From Eudoraea sp. (GTDB lineage Bacteria; Bacteroidota; Bacteroidia; Flavobacteriales; Flavobacteriaceae): a DNA stretch of 7,491 bases. The stretch lies in the NCBI GenBank assembly GCA_013041785.1, contig JABDRK010000056.1:1-7491 (forward strand). The letters run 5' to 3'. The notes beneath the pieces were generated by a model, which worked only from the letters and a program-made list of their open reading frames with translations, ran no database searches and was not told the DNA's origin. A program made the translations under genes and the position numbers. Below are positions 5,030-7,491 of the stretch, piece by piece. Position 1 is the first letter of the stretch; every line of letters starts with the position of its first letter.

Positions 5030-7156
5030 ATGTGGAGAACCTATTTCCTTTTGATTTTCTTATTGGCTTCCCTCCTGGGTTGTCAACGTAAAAACAGTGC
5101 CATGTCACATAAATACACTAATGCCCTGGTTCATGAGACCAGCCCGTATCTGTTACAACACGCTCATAACCCGGTAAATTGGGAAGCCTGGTCTCCGGAA
5201 GTGTTAAAACGGGCCCAGGATGAAGGCAAACTGTTGCTTATCAGTATTGGCTACGCAGCCTGCCATTGGTGCCATGTAATGGAGAAAGAATGTTTTGAGG
5301 ACGAAGAAGTTGCCAAAGTGATGAATGAGCGGTTCATCAACATAAAAATAGACCGGGAAGAACGGCCAGACATCGACCAGATCTATATGGATGCTGTACA
5401 AATGATGACCGGTCGCGGTGGATGGCCCCTGAATGTTGTCGCACTGCCCGATGGCAGGCCTTTTTGGGGTGCTACCTATGTAAAAAAAGAAGACTGGATG
5501 AAGGTGCTGATACAATTAAGCGACCTTTATGCTGAAGAACCGAATAAAGTGATCGATTATGCACGCGATCTTGCACAAGGCATCAGGGAGATCAACCTTA
5601 TCCCTCCTCATGAGAATCCAGACCTTTATACCAAAGAACAGCTTCGAACGGCCTTAGACAAATGGACTTCCTTTTTCGACCTGGAAATGGGCGGATATAA
5701 AAGGGCTCCAAAATTTATGATGCCCGTAAACCTGGATTTTCTTCTTCATTATGCCTGGGCCGAAGATGACCTGGACATACAGAATTATCTTAATCTTACC
5801 CTGACCAAAATGGCCTATGGAGGTATCTACGATCAACTGGGCGGAGGATTTTCACGCTATTCAGTGGATGCCAAATGGCATGTTCCACATTTCGAGAAAA
5901 TGCTGTACGACAATGGTCAGTTGGTGAGTCTTTACGCAAAGGCTTATGCATACACGCAAAACGAGCTATACCGCAAGACCGTTGAGGAAACCATAGCCTT
6001 TGTTGTAAGGGAACTTACAGATGAATCGGGGGCATTCTATTCTTCCCTGGATGCCGATAGCAATGACGAAGCCGGAAATCTGGAAGAAGGGGCCTATTAT
6101 GTCTGGAAGGCCGAGGAGTTACAACAAATATTGGGAGACGATTTCCCCATTTTTAAAGAATACTACAATATCAATCCTTTCGGGTTTTGGGAAGAAGGAA
6201 AATTTGTCCTGATCCGCAACCGGAGCGATGCCGAAATTGCTAAAAATCTAGGAATTACTGTAAGTGAACTTACAGATAAGATCTCTGAAAGCAAAAACCG
6301 TTTATTAGAAAGACGTGCAGAACGTGAACGCCCCAGACTAGACGATAAAATTCTGGCTTCCTGGAACGGTCTTATGCTAAAAGGTTTGGTGGATGCCTAT
6401 AAATTACTTGGCAATAAAAAATACCTGGACATGGCACTTAAAAATGCCTCTTTTATTGCTGACAATATGATGAAAGCTGACGGGGGCCTTTTCCATAACC
6501 ATAAGGAAGGCAAAAGTACCCTGAATGGCTATTTGGAAGATTATGCCAGTGTTATTGACGCATTTTTGGGGATCTACGAGGTCACATTCGATGAGCAGTG
6601 GTTGAAAAAGGCAGAATCTTTGGCCGAATACTGCCTAGAGAATTTCTATGATGATGCCTCAGGCCTGTTCTATTTCACTTCAAAACAGGACGAATTTGTA
6701 ATCCGAAGGACATTGGAAACCAACGATAACGTTATTCCCGCATCGAACTCAATCATGGCAAAAAATCTGTTTTATTTGTCAAAACACCTGTATAAGGAGT
6801 CCTATGAGGAAACCGCCCTGAATATGATGAAAGCAGTTCAGGGTAATTTTGATGAAGATGTTTCCGGTTACGCCAACTGGCTGCACCTTGTGCTGTTTAC
6901 TGCCAATCCTTTTTATGAAGTAGCTATCTTAGGACCGGAAAGCCTGGAAGACCGCAAATTTTTACAACAGAACTACCTGCCTAACAGTATTATGGCCGGG
7001 GCCCTTGGTGAGAGTAATCTTCCGCTGCTGGAAAAGCGTTATGTAGACGGAGAGACCTTTTTATATGTTTGTCAGAAAGGGTCTTGTAAACTCCCGGTAA
7101 GTGCGCCTACAGAGGCGCTGAAACAAATTCAGCCCAGGCAGAATAGCTTTTTTTAG
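5030..7156 (+). CDS. DUF255/YyaL (SPATA20-like) thioredoxin-fold plus alpha/alpha-barrel protein, exported as a lipoprotein
   Basis: The protein has 708 residues from the ATG at 5030; an in-frame TTG at 5024 is less likely. Residues 1-18 are a lipoprotein signal peptide (WRTYFLLIFLLASLLGC) with lipobox Leu-Leu-Gly-Cys18, so the mature protein should be anchored outside the cytoplasm. The conserved family opening 'SPYLLQHAHNPVNW' is at 38-51. The thioredoxin-like domain (about 27-190) has C78-H-W-C81, 'NIKIDREERPDIDQIYMDAV' and 'GRGGWPLNV'. From about 205 onward comes a six-hairpin alpha/alpha-barrel, as in glycoside hydrolases and epimerases, with 'YDQLGGGFSRYSVD', 'WHVPHFEKMLYDN' (282-294), 'LDADS' (339-343), 'DDKILASWNGLM' (437-448) and 'ETNDNVIPASNS'. 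The CxxC suggests redox chemistry and the barrel suggests a sugar-like substrate, but no substrate is established for this family to my knowledge. Length is near the family norm plus the signal. An internal ATG at 5102 would give a signal-less form. Confidence 0.92.
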   Translation: MWRTYFLLIFLLASLLGCQRKNSAMSHKYTNALVHETSPYLLQHAHNPVNWEAWSPEVLKRAQDEGKLLLISIGYAACHWCHVMEKECFEDEEVAKVMNERFINIKIDREERPDIDQIYMDAVQMMTGRGGWPLNVVALPDGRPFWGATYVKKEDWMKVLIQLSDLYAEEPNKVIDYARDLAQGIREINLIPPHENPDLYTKEQLRTALDKWTSFFDLEMGGYKRAPKFMMPVNLDFLLHYAWAEDDLDIQNYLNLTLTKMAYGGIYDQLGGGFSRYSVDAKWHVPHFEKMLYDNGQLVSLYAKAYAYTQNELYRKTVEETIAFVVRELTDESGAFYSSLDADSNDEAGNLEEGAYYVWKAEELQQILGDDFPIFKEYYNINPFGFWEEGKFVLIRNRSDAEIAKNLGITVSELTDKISESKNRLLERRAERERPRLDDKILASWNGLMLKGLVDAYKLLGNKKYLDMALKNASFIADNMMKADGGLFHNHKEGKSTLNGYLEDYASVIDAFLGIYEVTFDEQWLKKAESLAEYCLENFYDDASGLFYFTSKQDEFVIRRTLETNDNVIPASNSIMAKNLFYLSKHLYKESYEETALNMMKAVQGNFDEDVSGYANWLHLVLFTANPFYEVAILGPESLEDRKFLQQNYLPNSIMAGALGESNLPLLEKRYVDGETFLYVCQKGSCKLPVSAPTEALKQIQPRQNSFF

Positions 7157-7176
7157 AAGTACGTTTACTAAATTTG
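7148..7176 (+). promoter_or_regulatory. Candidate flavobacterial promoter for the MscS gene
   Basis: TAAATTTG at 7169-7176 is an exact match to TAnnTTTG. A T-run at 7148-7151, inside the end of the upstream gene, is 17 bases before it as a possible -33 element. Initiation near 7180 would leave a leader of about 30 bases. The box is flanked by ACGTTT (7161-7166) and AAACGT (7189-7194), an inverted repeat that could be an operator or a weak hairpin at the end of the upstream gene. No other terminator for that gene is visible. Confidence 0.45.
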
Positions 7177-7211
7177 CATCCCAGTAACAAACGTTTTAAC
7201 CCTTTCTATTT

Positions 7212-7491
7212 ATGGATAAAATAACGGACATTCAGCGATTCGCGGAACAAGCTATGGACTGGCTATGGGCATTCATCCCCGACCTGATCGTAGCTGTTGT
7301 AATTCTGATACTTGGACTTTGGGTCATACGGTTTATAAACCATTTTGTAAAACGATTTTTTGATAAAAAAGATTATGACCTGGCACTGGAATCGTTCCTG
7401 CAAAGCTTTATCAAAATAAGTTTAAAAGTTGTCCTTTTTGTCCTTGTAGTAACTCAATTGGGGGTTAAATCCTCTTCCCTGGTGGCCATGC
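7212..7491 (+). CDS. mscS: MscS-family small-conductance mechanosensitive channel, N-terminal part (cut by window end)
   Basis: There are 93 complete codons from the ATG at 7212 to the window edge, too late in the window to include a stop. A short amphipathic start (MDKITDIQRFAEQAMDWLWA) leads into TM1 (about 18-41, 'FIPDLIVAVVILILGLWVIR'), a basic loop with 'KRFFDKKDYD', and TM2 (about 65-82, 'FIKISLKVVLFVLVVTQLG'). It ends at 'VKSSSLVAM', which corresponds to the segment just before the pore-lining TM3 of E. coli MscS ('VQTASVIAVL'). The spacing and loop match E. coli MscS closely, so this looks like the short three-TM type, not the large MscK/YbdG forms. Family members sit in the inner membrane and open under tension to release solutes on osmotic downshift. 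The pore helix and C-terminal cage are not visible. The symbol is at family level only. Confidence 0.88.
   Translation, partial: MDKITDIQRFAEQAMDWLWAFIPDLIVAVVILILGLWVIRFINHFVKRFFDKKDYDLALESFLQSFIKISLKVVLFVLVVTQLGVKSSSLVAM

Noticed and set aside
4098..5515. Minus-strand open frames at 4098-4442, 4289-4531, 4775-4990 and 5204-5515
   Set aside because: They lie opposite the well-supported Nfu, dodecin and DUF255 genes, and their translations look like reverse-complement shadows.
1..7491. CRISPR array, tRNA/rRNA, insertion sequence, phage, toxin-antitoxin or defence system
   Set aside because: No regularly spaced repeats, no cloverleaf-like or rRNA segments, no transposase or integrase motifs, and every larger gene is assigned to a family unrelated to these.

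Overview
The window reads as a chromosomal stretch from a member of the Bacteroidota, most likely family Flavobacteriaceae. The evidence is a PorP/SprF-type outer-membrane protein of the type IX secretion and gliding machinery, a NifU-like protein with two N-terminal Nfu domains, an exported lipoprotein form of the DUF255/YyaL family, signal peptides of the 'SAQ'/'TWAQ' type, absence of strong Shine-Dalgarno sequences, and promoter-like boxes of the flavobacterial form TAnnTTTG. Base composition looks like low-to-mid 40s % GC by eye and is even throughout. I see no sign of mobile DNA.

Layout. (1) 1-1157, minus strand: the N-terminal 385 residues of an exported protein with a carboxypeptidase-regulatory-like beta-sandwich and TPR repeats. 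Its C-terminus lies outside the window, and a sensor histidine kinase is a reasonable guess. (2) 1158-1368: divergent promoter region. (3) 1369-2541, plus: a secreted von Willebrand factor A (vWA) protein with an 'AGNEPF' motif. (4) 2628-2666: hairpin terminator between convergent genes. (5) 2671-3672, minus: PorP/SprF family protein. (6) 3673-3797: divergent promoter region with a good TAnnTTTG box for the next gene. (7) 3798-4700, plus: Nfu-type Fe-S protein. (8) 4766-4966, plus: dodecin-family small protein. (9) 4977-5003: perfect intrinsic terminator. (10) 5030-7156, plus: thioredoxin-fold plus alpha/alpha-barrel lipoprotein (DUF255/YyaL/SPATA20). (11) 7212-7491, plus: start of an MscS-type mechanosensitive channel, cut by the window edge.

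The genes do not form one obvious pathway. Most look like housekeeping or envelope genes in short, mostly single-gene transcription units: Fe-S cluster delivery, small-ligand storage, osmotic relief, type IX secretion. The most uncharted pieces are the divergent pair of exported proteins at the left (TPR/beta-sandwich protein and vWA protein) and the exported DUF255 lipoprotein. I found no CRISPR array, phage, toxin-antitoxin or defence cassette, tRNA or rRNA. I do not claim a new system here; the findings are specific points worth checking.
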